Of a DNA stretch of 64,000 bases, positions 37,072 to 46,056 are shown piece by piece. Position numbers and translations under genes: made by a program. The notes under the pieces are model-generated. The model saw only the letters and a program-made list of their open reading frames with translations, was not told where the DNA came from and did not search any database. Position 1 is the stretch's first letter. Each line of letters opens with the position of its first letter. Source of the DNA: Pseudomonas frederiksbergensis (GTDB taxonomy: Bacteria > Pseudomonadota > Gammaproteobacteria > Pseudomonadales > Pseudomonadaceae). The stretch lies in the NCBI RefSeq assembly GCF_003732665.1, contig NZ_MOBP01000005.1, positions 248,001-312,000 on the forward strand. Direction: 5' to 3'.

Positions 37072-37332
37072 ATGGATATCATTCGACTCGGCGACTCTAC
37101 CAGTCATGGCGGAACCGTAATTGAAGCTTTCAGCCAAACTGACTTATATGGCAAACCCATGTCTGGCGTGGGGCATAAGGTCGACTGTCCTAAATGCAAA
37201 GGAACATTTCCCATATCTGAGGGAAGCGCCACGCTGGATGTCGGTGGTGTGCCCGTAGCGCTCCACGGCATGAAAACCGCCTGCGGTGCCAGCCTGATCG
37301 CGAGCAATCCCAACGGCAACGCCGATAGTTGA
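37072..37332 (+). CDS. PAAR-domain T6SS spike tip
   Basis: 86 residues from the ATG at 37072 behind AAGGAAG. PAAR pattern: IIRLGDSTSHGGTVIEA, KVDCPKCKG, VPVALHGMKTACGASLIAS, with the His and Cys residues that bind the zinc at the cone tip. It sharpens VgrG and caps the spike. It has no toxin extension, so the lipase rather than PAAR is the payload. It ends the T6SS module. Confidence 0.85.
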   Translation: MDIIRLGDSTSHGGTVIEAFSQTDLYGKPMSGVGHKVDCPKCKGTFPISEGSATLDVGGVPVALHGMKTACGASLIASNPNGNADS

Positions 37333-37406
37333 GAATTGCAGAGGGCATTTTTGATGGTCACTTAGCCTGTGCTGCATTTGAGTCTAACCAGCTAAACGAA
37401 GCTTTT

Positions 37407-38441
37407 ATGTTAAAAAAACCACCGCTACATGTGGTCCTAGACCGTTCCAAGCGATTGCGCCAGGCCACTGAACGTTTAGGTTTGTCGAGCGATGAAACCC
37501 TTTGGTCTGGTTGGCATGTGAAATACCAATTCACTTGCTTGTACGGACACCTCTTTAGCACGACTCCCGTCACGCTACTGAGTCCGACCGCCAAAGGCTG
37601 CCCAGAGTGTGGCGCGCAGCGCTCCATGCAAGTTTTGCTAAATGCGGTCCAGTCACACGGAGTGTCTTGCCTTTCTACGCAGTGGCAGGGCGAGAAAAGC
37701 CTGTACCATTTTTACTGTGGATGCGGCCATCAATGGCAACGCAATGGCAGGAATGCTCTGCGCCATCCAGGGTGTCCTGCCTGCGTTAAGCGAACTCGCT
37801 ACCAAAAGACTCGTTTAACTGACGGCCTGGAAAGGCTTCAAGAGGCGGCGGCGAAGCAGGGAGGTCGGTGCCTGAGTGAAGCCTATTTAGGAACGGGCCA
37901 GCGTCATCAGTTTATTTGCTCTCAAGAACATACCTGGTATGCCATGGGCCATGAGATCTTACGAGACTCATGGTGCCAGCGTTGCGCAATCGAACAGTTT
38001 TCTAAACAACGATTGCACCCGGAAGGGTTAGAACGTCTTCGAGCTATTGCCGCTAGTCATAACGGGATTTGCTTGAGTGATGGGGAATATCTAGGTGTAC
38101 GACAACGTGTGCTTTTTCGTTGCAAAGTGGGGCATGAATGGGAAACGCTTGGCCGCCGGGTGATCAGAGGCACGTGGTGCCCGATATGCAGCATTGATAA
38201 GCGACGATTAACGCTGGCTGATGCACAGAACGCGGCATCCGCGCACGGAGGACAGTGCCTTTCAATGGCCTATGAGAATAACGCTGCGTACATGGAGTGG
38301 TTGTGTCATCGAGGCCATCACTGGCGAGCGCCTTTGGCGGTGATACGAGCTGGTCATTGGTGTGCGCAATGTGCGGTTATCGCGCGAATTAGTAACAGCA
38401 AATCTAAGGCGCTCATTCGCTATACGGCTGCTACAGAATAA
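37407..38441 (+). CDS. Treble-clef/zinc-ribbon repeat protein
   Basis: 344 residues with five repeats of about 60 residues, each a Cys-x-x/His-W...Cys-x-x-Cys unit: CPECGAQ, CGHQWQRNGRNALRHPGCPAC, CSQEHTWYAM...WCQRC, CKVGHEWETLGR...WCPIC and CHRGHHWRAP...WCAQC. This matches the treble-clef DUF4379-like pattern seen in VSR- or HNH-associated proteins. No catalytic HNH or VSR motif is visible. ATG at 37407 is chosen; earlier in-frame starts overlap the PAAR end. The role is unknown; nucleic-acid binding is likely. Confidence 0.6.
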   Translation: MLKKPPLHVVLDRSKRLRQATERLGLSSDETLWSGWHVKYQFTCLYGHLFSTTPVTLLSPTAKGCPECGAQRSMQVLLNAVQSHGVSCLSTQWQGEKSLYHFYCGCGHQWQRNGRNALRHPGCPACVKRTRYQKTRLTDGLERLQEAAAKQGGRCLSEAYLGTGQRHQFICSQEHTWYAMGHEILRDSWCQRCAIEQFSKQRLHPEGLERLRAIAASHNGICLSDGEYLGVRQRVLFRCKVGHEWETLGRRVIRGTWCPICSIDKRRLTLADAQNAASAHGGQCLSMAYENNAAYMEWLCHRGHHWRAPLAVIRAGHWCAQCAVIARISNSKSKALIRYTAATE

Positions 38442-38742
38442 TAAGAGAGTTGGTAGCCATGACGCGATATCAGCAAGTTTGTTCTTGCTGAAAGACTTCT
38501 GTGTAGTGACATAAGATCGATAATGATAAATAAGCCAAGTTTATTAATACTCTGATTTTTTAAAGTCTGTTGGCGCGGTCTTCCTCTGCGTTGAGGTTAT
38601 GGACTGTGGCTGCGGCGTTAAAATTTCAGGCTATGAATCTCGAAAGTTATTTAATTTGGTTGGGGCGTTTTGTGCAGCGTTAACGAGTGCGATTGAGATG
38701 TGGCTAAAGTTTTTTGTTGGTTTGAGATAATTATACGTACAT
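38442..38742. other. AT-rich gap between cargo and gin operon
   Basis: About 300 bp of AT-rich DNA between convergent genes, with a TCAGCAAG/CTTGCTGA hairpin at 38470-38491 that may end transcription. No gene was seen. Confidence 0.5.
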
Positions 38743-39231
38743 TTATTTTTTGCTGAAATTCGGTGTAAGGATTTTTGAATTCTCATAACTTGCCAAGCGG
38801 TCTCTAAGGGCGGTATTCTCATTCTCTAGTCGTCTAAGATTTTTACGCATGTCTAGCATCTCTAATTCTGCGATACGGTAGTTCTCAGCTATGGCTTGGT
38901 GATGGCTTTTCCATTCTTCTGCACGATCAGTAACAGCCCTACGTACGCTCTTTCGTCCACTGATCGTCGCGTTGTGGATACGTGTAAGCCATTCCTCTAC
39001 CATCGGCCGCGTGGTGTTCCGGTGCGCAGCAGTTGAAAGTGTGACCTGATTGATTTTTGCACGACGGCACAACTCGGCTTGACTAATCTTTCCTCCATTA
39101 TAAGGATAGATACCTTCATTAGCGTCGATCTCGACTTCGATCTCATTTATCGCGCTTTTCAACTTGTTGAAGACCATAAGTGAGCGTTGTTTTGCATGTT
39201 CTATTAGTCCTGATGGGGGGGCTTTATTCAT
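38743..39231 (-). CDS. ginD: GinD-like small helical protein
   Basis: 162 residues from the ATG at 39231, which overlaps the ginC stop (ATGA). The middle holds a helix-turn-helix-like segment (KISQAELCRRAKINQVTLSTAAHR). The C-terminal third is a coiled coil (IAELEMLDMRKNLRRLENENTALRDRL). In GInt islands ginD encodes a small helical protein required with the three integrases for integration and excision; it may act as a directionality or architectural factor. It is the last gene of the operon. Confidence 0.8.
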   Translation of the reverse strand: MNKAPPSGLIEHAKQRSLMVFNKLKSAINEIEVEIDANEGIYPYNGGKISQAELCRRAKINQVTLSTAAHRNTTRPMVEEWLTRIHNATISGRKSVRRAVTDRAEEWKSHHQAIAENYRIAELEMLDMRKNLRRLENENTALRDRLASYENSKILTPNFSKK

Positions 39232-41303
39232 GAAATCTGCTCCCTGCACCGTAGAATATGTAGAACCGTAGGGTCCGTTTTCCATTTTTCTTGAATGTCA
39301 GTGAATCTTTCTAAGTTGGTTAGAATTTGTGCAGCCCAAAAGTCCTGCATGAGTTCGTTATCTGCGTCCTTTTCAGCTTGATAGCAGTGGATCGCCTCAG
39401 CAATCGCTCCTTCAACATCGCTGCGCAAAAAAGCCTCCTCCAGGCGATTACTACAACTGGACATGCAGCGTGACGCCTCCGGATGTCCCACCTTTTTGGC
39501 GCAAGGACTCACACTGCCAGGCAATTTTGTGCAAATTACTCCTGGGCGAACTAACTCCCACGCCTGGCCATTCATAGTTAAAATCTCAGCCAGTTCCCGT
39601 ATGTTTTCTGCTCCTAAGTCAGTACCGAGCCGGAAGCGTTCTTGCTCTACCATATGTTGAATCCGTTCGGCCGCCTTTCCTCCATATTTATCTATGCTTT
39701 CAATAGCAGTGGTCGCACGCATGATAACCATTTCCTCAGATACCAGTTTCGCTTCTGCGGCAATGACCGGGTCACTCAGAATATAATAAAGCGTCATTTC
39801 AATAGATTTGTGACCGAAAAGATCCATCAGAATTTTCGGGGCACCCACTAGAGCCAGAGCTACAAGGCGTGCCAGGGTCTTTCTAAATCGATGTGAGCTC
39901 AGATTTTGGCCTCCTGGGTCTGACGAAAGGCCAATACTTTTCACAAAAGTGCGTAGGTTATCGTTTATGCCAGTAGCGCTGAACTCACTGATATGCCCAT
40001 ATCTTAGCCAAAGCGAATTCGAGAGGTCGGAGTTGTCGCTTGAATCTTCTGCGTAAAAGCCGATTTGTTTTAATATATCCCGTAAAATCTCCTGCTGTTC
40101 AATTGCCTCTAAAGCCATCTCTGGCAATGGCCAATCGCGCTCGTTGCCTTCATGAAGTTGAGTCAGCTTGTAGGTAAAGCCGTTGGCAAATGGAATGCCC
40201 TCCGAAGAGCGGATTACGGCGCCAGATTCTAGAGACAACATCTCTGAGATTCTGCTTCCTACAGCCAATAGCGCAATGAAAAGGTGCGCGTATTGTAGAA
40301 GCTCAAGGAGTTTTAGAATATGTGTAACATGAGTCGGCGGCCATGTTCCTGGCAAGAGTGGCGGTGTGTTCGCTCCGACGCGGAGAGACAATGGAAATGG
40401 AGGCGTCACGAAACATGCTCCATTTCGGTCTGTCCACCGGTGTGATGCCATTTTATCTAGGGCTAGCAGTCTCCGTTTCTTTCGTATTGCTCTCTCAGTA
40501 ACACCAGAGCCATGGTGTGGTACGTCTTTTACTATTCTAGCTATTTGTTTGCCTAATCCGAGAAGAGAAGGACCTAGATCCTTAGCTAGCCAAACAGCTC
40601 GCCAACCGGCCTGCGCTACCCACTCGTCCGGAAGCGGCATGTACTTATCAGTTTTTGCCTCTTGTTTGGGGCGCGCGTCAGAACCAATAACGTCTGGTAT
40701 GTAATTCATTCCTTTTTTTAAATAGTCAATCCCAGGGCGATCATTCCAAAATTTTAGATCGCAGAATTTATTTATTCGAGCTAACTCGCGTGAAATCTCA
40801 AGTTGTTTTGAGTTCGAGAGATGTTGGAGGTCCTCTTCTTTCAAATTTTGGAGATATAAATCTTTATTAATGATTTTATGGTTTTTGGTACAAATTGCGA
40901 TTAGAGACGGGACTGCGCGGTAAATTGGTACGAGTAGGCTGGACGGTTTCATAAGCATATTTCTGAGTCGTGACCCTAATCCTGTCGGAAGCAGGGCTAT
41001 CAGTACTGCGTAGCGAGTACAATATAGAACGGCATTTTCGATGTGCGCCTTTGGAACTCCCAAAGAGCTCAATCTCTCCCGAAAGTCGACTTCAAGAAGT
41101 GATTGCTTTCTGCTCCCCGCAGGCATCCATTCACGAGGCGTTGACCAAATCCCGTAATTGTACCCATACCCAAGCCTGCCTTGTAATGCTGCTAATTCTT
41201 CGGGTAACATGTTCTTCACGTGTTCTGGCGACGTACTTAGTTGGATAGCGTCGCGTAAGAATTCCCACGTATTTCTCGTTTTCTCATCGGCCTTATTCAC
41301 CAC
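39228..41303 (-). CDS. ginC: GinC-like tyrosine recombinase
   Basis: About 691 residues. The catalytic set is visible: ALLAVGSRISEMLSLE (first Arg), LSSHRFRKTLARLV (HxxR) and LFGHKSIEMTLYYILSDP (His and nucleophile Tyr). The C-terminus carries a Cys cluster (CTKLPGSVSPCAKK and CMSSCSNR). GTG at 41303 sits seven bases after AAGGAG, whereas the upstream TTG at 41321 overlaps this ribosome site and the ginB end. Third gene of the gin operon; all three recombinases are reported as essential in GInts. Confidence 0.82.
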   Translation of the reverse strand: MVNKADEKTRNTWEFLRDAIQLSTSPEHVKNMLPEELAALQGRLGYGYNYGIWSTPREWMPAGSRKQSLLEVDFRERLSSLGVPKAHIENAVLYCTRYAVLIALLPTGLGSRLRNMLMKPSSLLVPIYRAVPSLIAICTKNHKIINKDLYLQNLKEEDLQHLSNSKQLEISRELARINKFCDLKFWNDRPGIDYLKKGMNYIPDVIGSDARPKQEAKTDKYMPLPDEWVAQAGWRAVWLAKDLGPSLLGLGKQIARIVKDVPHHGSGVTERAIRKKRRLLALDKMASHRWTDRNGACFVTPPFPLSLRVGANTPPLLPGTWPPTHVTHILKLLELLQYAHLFIALLAVGSRISEMLSLESGAVIRSSEGIPFANGFTYKLTQLHEGNERDWPLPEMALEAIEQQEILRDILKQIGFYAEDSSDNSDLSNSLWLRYGHISEFSATGINDNLRTFVKSIGLSSDPGGQNLSSHRFRKTLARLVALALVGAPKILMDLFGHKSIEMTLYYILSDPVIAAEAKLVSEEMVIMRATTAIESIDKYGGKAAERIQHMVEQERFRLGTDLGAENIRELAEILTMNGQAWELVRPGVICTKLPGSVSPCAKKVGHPEASRCMSSCSNRLEEAFLRSDVEGAIAEAIHCYQAEKDADNELMQDFWAAQILTNLERFTDIQEKWKTDPTVLHILRCREQIS

Positions 41304-41305
41304 AC

Positions 41306-43327
41306 TCAAGCTCCTTCCCAAATTATGGGCTTATGGTGACCATTTTTGATTTTCGAGCGCCAATGTTCGAGTTGTTCTTCTACTTTTTGGGGATCATAAA
41401 GCTCTAATGCTGCACAGGCGTTTGAAAGTTCATCTGGGAACGAAGAGTTAAACCACACTGTAACAGGTGTGTTATTTTGAAGGTGTTCCAACTCACATAC
41501 ACGCATGGCGATGCCCTCATAGCTGTCTGGTAGCAGGATTGCATTTTGAGGACATAATGTGCATCTCTGAACTCGACACCCGCCACCCTTATGATTGGGT
41601 GCAATCGCTGAAGGCGGGTTCTTTGGGTCTTTACAACCAACACCTATTCGAGTCCGGTTATTGCGATACGTAGCTAGACGAGCTAGCTCTTCAGTAGTCG
41701 TAGCACCCCATTCTAACTTAGCTCTGAGTATGGTCGCATCCACCGCTTTACGTTCATCTATCTCGCTAAATAAAATGGTCTGGAACTCGTAAATTTTTTT
41801 GACAGAGTGAGCTTTCCAACGCTTATTATCTAAGTATATTTTGGTTGTGTTGGCAGATTTATGGCCGGCTGCGATCTGTGCTGTCAAGATGTTATAATTG
41901 CTAAACTCATACGCAAATCCAATGTAGCTATCTCTAAGATCGCTCGGAATAATGGTGTTTCTTATTTGCTTGTCGGGTGGTTGTCTAAGATTTATTCTCT
42001 TTATTAAGTTTGCTAAAAATGTACCTTTGCTTTTATAGAAGGTTCTAAAGTTAAGATTCGATTCCGTGATATGGTTCACCGTGAATCCATGAGGGTCAGG
42101 ATAGATCCACGGGGATCGAGCTCTCTGTATTAGTGTTTTTCGTCTCTTTAGTAAATTGTTTGACGTACTGGTCGTCAGTCCTGATTGTTTTAGTTGGTTT
42201 TCTACGTCTGCAAGTTCATTGTTTACCAATTGTCGTAATGGTGCGGTAAGTTTGACTAGCGATCTGAGTATGCTGCCGGGTGAATCGAATCTTTTATTAC
42301 GACCAATGCAGGGGTGTTCTGAGTCGCCGCGGTATTTTAGGCCATATACAACGTGGTAGTCAGGATTTGTCGGATGATCTTGGACGAAACGATCTTCAAT
42401 GTTTAAGTTGTATAAGGTGCTCACATTCCATCCGCTGTATATTAGACACAGAAAAAATGCTTCGCGTACTTCCTCTCGCGTGGGGTAATGATTTGCTATA
42501 ATGTCTGAGAATGGCTGCATCCAGGTTGGATGGTTACATCCCGTCCACTCGCGAATGTGATCAATAGAAGGTAGTGGATGGCCAGATAATTCAATTACAG
42601 CTCGGTAGACTTCATTGGCATGTTTCTTTCTGGATTTGAAATATGTATTCTTCCAATTCATTAGGTTTGCTTGTATTTGTTCTGCTGCTTTAATTCTACT
42701 TGTTGCAGCGAACCAATCTTTTTTAAGTTCACGACGGATTCGTTCTACCTCCCACGACTCGGGAGTATCAGATTGACCTTGCTTTTTTTCGATGCTTGGC
42801 CAATGTAATGGTTGAATACCCATTTCACGACGTACAAGGTTAACTACTCGGATGAAAGTGGTATGGCAGCCGTGTGTTACGCCTAAGTTTACGGCTATGT
42901 GATGATGGATTAGCTGTAAGTCAGCAACGCTGTGAACAGGGTGGATTTCGTATAGGCTATTCTCCGTTGCTGATTCTGCCTCTTCAAATACTCGCCACCA
43001 TGTGCGTAAATATTCTTTTAAAAGCTGCAATGAGGCCTGTCGATTTAAGGAAAATAAAAATTTGATTGCTGGAATCAATTCTGAAATAAGGTTAGGGCGT
43101 CCGCTAAAATCCCCTTTCCACAAGTGTTTACCAGCGGTAACCTCAGCAGCGGTTCGGCCAGTTGCTAACTGTGTTAGGTCAACCAAATAAGGATCTGTTG
43201 GATGAAGGGTCCAGAATATAAGGGGGGTTTGATCAATAGTGTTGCTCGCTATAGATTCGCTCCCCGCGGATGAGGGGGGGCTTGAGATTATGTGGCTCTT
43301 ATTTGTTTTACGGTTAGGCTCGGCCAT
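41306..43327 (-). CDS. ginB: GinB-like tyrosine recombinase with degenerate active site
   Basis: About 673 residues from MAEPNRK at 43327, behind GAGG; the ginA stop lies 14 bp downstream of this start. The C-terminal recombinase fold keeps AAGHKSANTTKIYLD (His and Tyr). The first Arg position reads SGWNVSTLYNL and the HxxR motif reads IPSDLRDSYIG, so two catalytic residues look replaced. A Cys-rich tail (CKDPKN...GGGCRVQRCTLCPQN) could bind zinc. It may have a structural or DNA-binding role in a three-recombinase complex. Confidence 0.78.
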   Translation of the reverse strand: MAEPNRKTNKSHIISSPPSSAGSESIASNTIDQTPLIFWTLHPTDPYLVDLTQLATGRTAAEVTAGKHLWKGDFSGRPNLISELIPAIKFLFSLNRQASLQLLKEYLRTWWRVFEEAESATENSLYEIHPVHSVADLQLIHHHIAVNLGVTHGCHTTFIRVVNLVRREMGIQPLHWPSIEKKQGQSDTPESWEVERIRRELKKDWFAATSRIKAAEQIQANLMNWKNTYFKSRKKHANEVYRAVIELSGHPLPSIDHIREWTGCNHPTWMQPFSDIIANHYPTREEVREAFFLCLIYSGWNVSTLYNLNIEDRFVQDHPTNPDYHVVYGLKYRGDSEHPCIGRNKRFDSPGSILRSLVKLTAPLRQLVNNELADVENQLKQSGLTTSTSNNLLKRRKTLIQRARSPWIYPDPHGFTVNHITESNLNFRTFYKSKGTFLANLIKRINLRQPPDKQIRNTIIPSDLRDSYIGFAYEFSNYNILTAQIAAGHKSANTTKIYLDNKRWKAHSVKKIYEFQTILFSEIDERKAVDATILRAKLEWGATTTEELARLATYRNNRTRIGVGCKDPKNPPSAIAPNHKGGGCRVQRCTLCPQNAILLPDSYEGIAMRVCELEHLQNNTPVTVWFNSSFPDELSNACAALELYDPQKVEEQLEHWRSKIKNGHHKPIIWEGA

Positions 43328-44678
43328 GAAGAACCTCAATGTTTATGCATGCGGCCTTGGCTTCAATTTCGTCGAGGAAGTCCTGGTATGCGAACTGAAT
43401 ACCCTCGGTTTCTAATATCTTTACTACCCACTGTACGTAAAGCTCTGTTGTGGTTTTATCTATATGGCCTAACTGGGGTCTGATTAGAAGTTGTATATCG
43501 CTGGTCGTGTTACCGCTAATCCAATCCAAAGGTATCGTTGCAACATTCAGCGGACCTAATTGCGCCTTCCTCTTCTGGTGCTCACGTAAAAGCACCTTGC
43601 ACGCCCACCAATGTCGACCAGCATGGGGTGACCAGCCAGAAAATGGAAGGTAGCTAATTCCTGTCCACGCCTCATAAAGCGAATCACCCGAAATTCTCCG
43701 TCCGTTGTGTTCGCTCAGAAACAGATGGGGCGGAGGATGCGCAATAAGCGCACGCTGTTCGGATCGGCTTTTTGCTTCGGCGACTCGTAATGCATTGGAT
43801 TTTAGTCGAGGCCCACGTCGATACTGGTGAAGTCGGTTTGCCATTGATAACGACATCCAAATACTGCGCTCAGGTCCTATCTTGTCGTCTGAGTCGTCAC
43901 CATAGCTTTGCCCCTTGCAACCAAACTTGATACTTACTTTTACTTGGTCGCCTAGCACTTCCCATTTTTCAACGTATTCAGGGAGGGTGTCTACTCGCCA
44001 GCAGGCCGCCTCTTCGCGGCGAATGCCTGTATCAAGTATCAGTCGGCACATTAGTTCTTTTGTATGTCCGCGTTGTATCTGGACAAAGCGCAGCCATTTG
44101 CCAATCTCCATATCAGTAGGCAATCGTAGGTGTTTAGGGTTTTTTCGTACTCTTCCGATCCTGGATGATATTTCTTTGGGGCGGTGCCCGTGGCTACTTA
44201 TTGCAAAATCATCGCATCTGTGAATAGTTTCTGTAAGAACTTCGAATTCTTTTCTCTGTCCCCTGGCGGCTGCCCAAGACAGAAAGCAGCAGGCTTCATT
44301 GACGCGGCGGTTTATGGTCGCTGGTGCTAACGGATCGCCAGCTTTCGACCAGCGCCCACTTAGCATTTCTTTTTGGTAGCCACCATAAAGATGTTCTGTG
44401 TAGCTTGCTAAGCGCCAGTCAATTCCACGTAGATCAGCCCATTCAAGAAAATTCGTAAGCGATTCAGCGTAGCTTTTCAGGCTTTTCTTTGTAGGAAAAC
44501 GCTTTACGAACAGACTGCCACCGTCCGGCCAAGTGCAGATAGCTCGCTCGACTAGGTAGTTCGAGCTCTCTCTATGGTATTTCCAGTTTTCGTCAAAAAC
44601 GAAAGGGACGTGGGCGACGAGCCCAAACCCTCGCTGAGTGAGTGCGGCGGGTTCTGCCCAGAAAATATAGAAGGCCAT
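43314..44678 (-). CDS. ginA: GinA-like tyrosine recombinase
   Basis: 454 residues, first gene of the gin operon and next to the island edge. An N-terminal SAM-like core-binding region (FVKRFPTKKSLKSYAESLTNFLEWADL) is followed by the catalytic domain: LILDTGIRREEAACW (Arg), HAGRHWWACKVLL (HxxR) and QLGHIDKTTTELYVQWV (His and Tyr). All main catalytic residues are present. The operon promoter must lie in 44679-44772, which also holds an inverted repeat. Confidence 0.85.
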   Translation of the reverse strand: MAFYIFWAEPAALTQRGFGLVAHVPFVFDENWKYHRESSNYLVERAICTWPDGGSLFVKRFPTKKSLKSYAESLTNFLEWADLRGIDWRLASYTEHLYGGYQKEMLSGRWSKAGDPLAPATINRRVNEACCFLSWAAARGQRKEFEVLTETIHRCDDFAISSHGHRPKEISSRIGRVRKNPKHLRLPTDMEIGKWLRFVQIQRGHTKELMCRLILDTGIRREEAACWRVDTLPEYVEKWEVLGDQVKVSIKFGCKGQSYGDDSDDKIGPERSIWMSLSMANRLHQYRRGPRLKSNALRVAEAKSRSEQRALIAHPPPHLFLSEHNGRRISGDSLYEAWTGISYLPFSGWSPHAGRHWWACKVLLREHQKRKAQLGPLNVATIPLDWISGNTTSDIQLLIRPQLGHIDKTTTELYVQWVVKILETEGIQFAYQDFLDEIEAKAACINIEVLHGRA

Positions 44679-44682
44679 TTTT

Positions 44683-44725
44683 CATTTTCTACCTGGTGCC
44701 CTGACCTAGACGGTAGTAGAAAATG
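44683..44725. promoter_or_regulatory. Inverted repeat at ginA start / island right end
   Basis: CATTTTCTAC (44683-44692) and GTAGAAAATG (44716-44725) are perfect 10-bp arms, 23 bp apart, just upstream of the first gin gene and about 35 bp from the right junction. It could be an operator for gin autoregulation or a recombinase arm site. Confidence 0.55.
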
Positions 44726-44744
44726 GCATGGATGCAAGCGTCAT

Positions 44745-45908
44745 TTAATGAAGTGTAGGGGCTATCCTAACCAGCATTTCCCCCGCGCAGAACACACCCG
44801 GCAGTTGCTTGAGCATCAAGCGTTCATCCATCGCTTCGAACTTCACACCGCCCGCACTGCTGATGGCTTCGTCCAGTGGGCGGGTTTTCACCAGCGTCAG
44901 CGGCAATGCCTTGATCGCTTTGGCCAGCAATGCCGGATCGGCAAAACACTCGACGCCGGTCAGTTCGCGTAGCAACGCCGCTTTAACGCCGTCGATTCCG
45001 AGTTGGCTGTGCAAGTGTTTGGACATGGAACGTGAGCCGCGTGGTTTGCGCAGCGCAGTCTCAACTTTATCCACAGGCCGGCCCGGCAACAGGTCGATAT
45101 GAATGGTCGCCGAGCCGTGCAGGTTGATGGCTTCGCGGATCGGCGCGGATAACGCGTAGATCAAGCTGCCTTCTATCCCGGTGGCGGTGATCACGCATTC
45201 GCCGAGACGCGGGACGTCGTCATTCAAGCCGATGGCGATGTTTTTCAGCGGTGCGCCGGCGAATTTGCTGACCATCAACTCGCTCCAGGCCTGCACTTCG
45301 AAGCCGCAATTACTCGGCTGCAACGGCGCGAGTTCTACGCCGCGTTGTTCCAGCGGCAGCATCCAGGCGCCGTCCGAACCCAGGCGCGACCAACTGCCGC
45401 CGCCGAGGGCAAGCAGGGTGGCATCGGGTTTGACGGTGATTTCGCCGTCGGGGCCAGCGATTCGCAAATCGCCGTGGTCATTCCAACCGAGCCAGCGATG
45501 GCGGGTGTGGATAACTACACCCGCATCGCGCAGGCGTTTGAGCCAGGCGCGCAGTAGGGGCGCGGCTTTCATGTCGGTAGGAAACACCCGGCCGGAGCTG
45601 CCGACAAAGGTTTCGATGCCCAGGTCATGAATCCACTGGCACAGCGCCTCGGCACCGAAGGAGCGCAGCAGCGGTGCGATGTGCGGCGCCCGTTCGGCGT
45701 AGCGCGAGAGGAACGCCGGGTAGGCTTCGGAGTGAGTGATGTTCATACCGCCGACGCCGGCCAGCAGGAATTTTCGCCCCACGGAGGGCATGCCGTCGTA
45801 CAGATCGACTTTGATCCCGGCCCGGCTCAGCACCTCGGCGGCCATCAGACCGGCGGGGCCACCGCCGATGATGGCGACGTGAGGGGGGAGGGCGGTGGAT
45901 TGGGTCAT
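44745..45908 (-). CDS. Host flavoprotein gene truncated by the island
   Basis: 387 residues of a BaiN/TIGR03862-type NAD(P)/FAD-dependent oxidoreductase: VAIIGGGPAGLMAAE, GRKFLLAGVGGMNITHSE, and TFVGSSGRVFPTDMKAAPLLR. The family sequence runs to CAGEML and then changes to VRIAPTLH and a stop supplied by island DNA. About 34 residues, including the final FAD-binding WEAPTGGY segment left at 2656-2757, are missing, so activity is doubtful. ATG at 45908 (MTQSTALPP) is chosen; upstream extension would translate a REP element. Confidence 0.85.
   Translation of the reverse strand: MTQSTALPPHVAIIGGGPAGLMAAEVLSRAGIKVDLYDGMPSVGRKFLLAGVGGMNITHSEAYPAFLSRYAERAPHIAPLLRSFGAEALCQWIHDLGIETFVGSSGRVFPTDMKAAPLLRAWLKRLRDAGVVIHTRHRWLGWNDHGDLRIAGPDGEITVKPDATLLALGGGSWSRLGSDGAWMLPLEQRGVELAPLQPSNCGFEVQAWSELMVSKFAGAPLKNIAIGLNDDVPRLGECVITATGIEGSLIYALSAPIREAINLHGSATIHIDLLPGRPVDKVETALRKPRGSRSMSKHLHSQLGIDGVKAALLRELTGVECFADPALLAKAIKALPLTLVKTRPLDEAISSAGGVKFEAMDERLMLKQLPGVFCAGEMLVRIAPTLH
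44758..44775. other. Right island attachment site (attR)
   Basis: GGGGCTATCCTAACCAGC, the imperfect partner of 2744-2759. Host gene sequence begins again at AGCATTTCCCC on its right. Confidence 0.6.
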
Positions 45909-45960
45909 GGCGAGAGCTGCGGCGTGGCGGAATAAGCCGCGCATTCTATCAGCACACATT

Positions 45961-46056
45961 CCCTGTGGGAGCGGGCTTGCTCGCGAAGGGGCCGTGTCAG
46001 TCGACATCATTGTTGCCTGACACGACGCGTTCGCGAGCAAGCCCGCTCCCACAGGG
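45961..46056. repeat. REP pair
   Basis: Inverted REP units (GTGGGAGCGGGCTTGCTCGC and complement) flank a spacer containing GTGTCAGTCGACATCATTG. Almost the same composite, with the same spacer, occurs at 53444-53537, so it is a duplicated mobile REP unit. Confidence 0.85.

Larger units (their letters stand above)
2757..44772. mobile_element. GInt-type genomic island, ~42 kb
   Basis: The limits are set by the split flavoprotein gene (3' end at 2656-2757, 5' part at 44745-45908). The ginABCD-like operon sits at the right boundary reading inward, cargo fills the middle, and a gene-poor stretch lies at the left end. This matches the tripartite layout described for GInts. There are no conjugation or replication genes and no tRNA at either end. 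Cargo is mainly defence and type VI secretion genes. Codon use is more mixed and AT-richer than in the flanks, and REP sequences were not seen inside. Confidence 0.85.

Noticed and set aside
2757..44772. Integrative conjugative element or prophage
   Set aside because: No relaxase, type IV secretion, replication, capsid or tail-assembly genes; VgrG and PAAR belong to T6SS.
44745..45908. Recent duplication producing the two flavoprotein genes
   Set aside because: The copies differ in roughly 35-40% of residues and the host copy is continuous with its stranded 3' end at 2656-2757.
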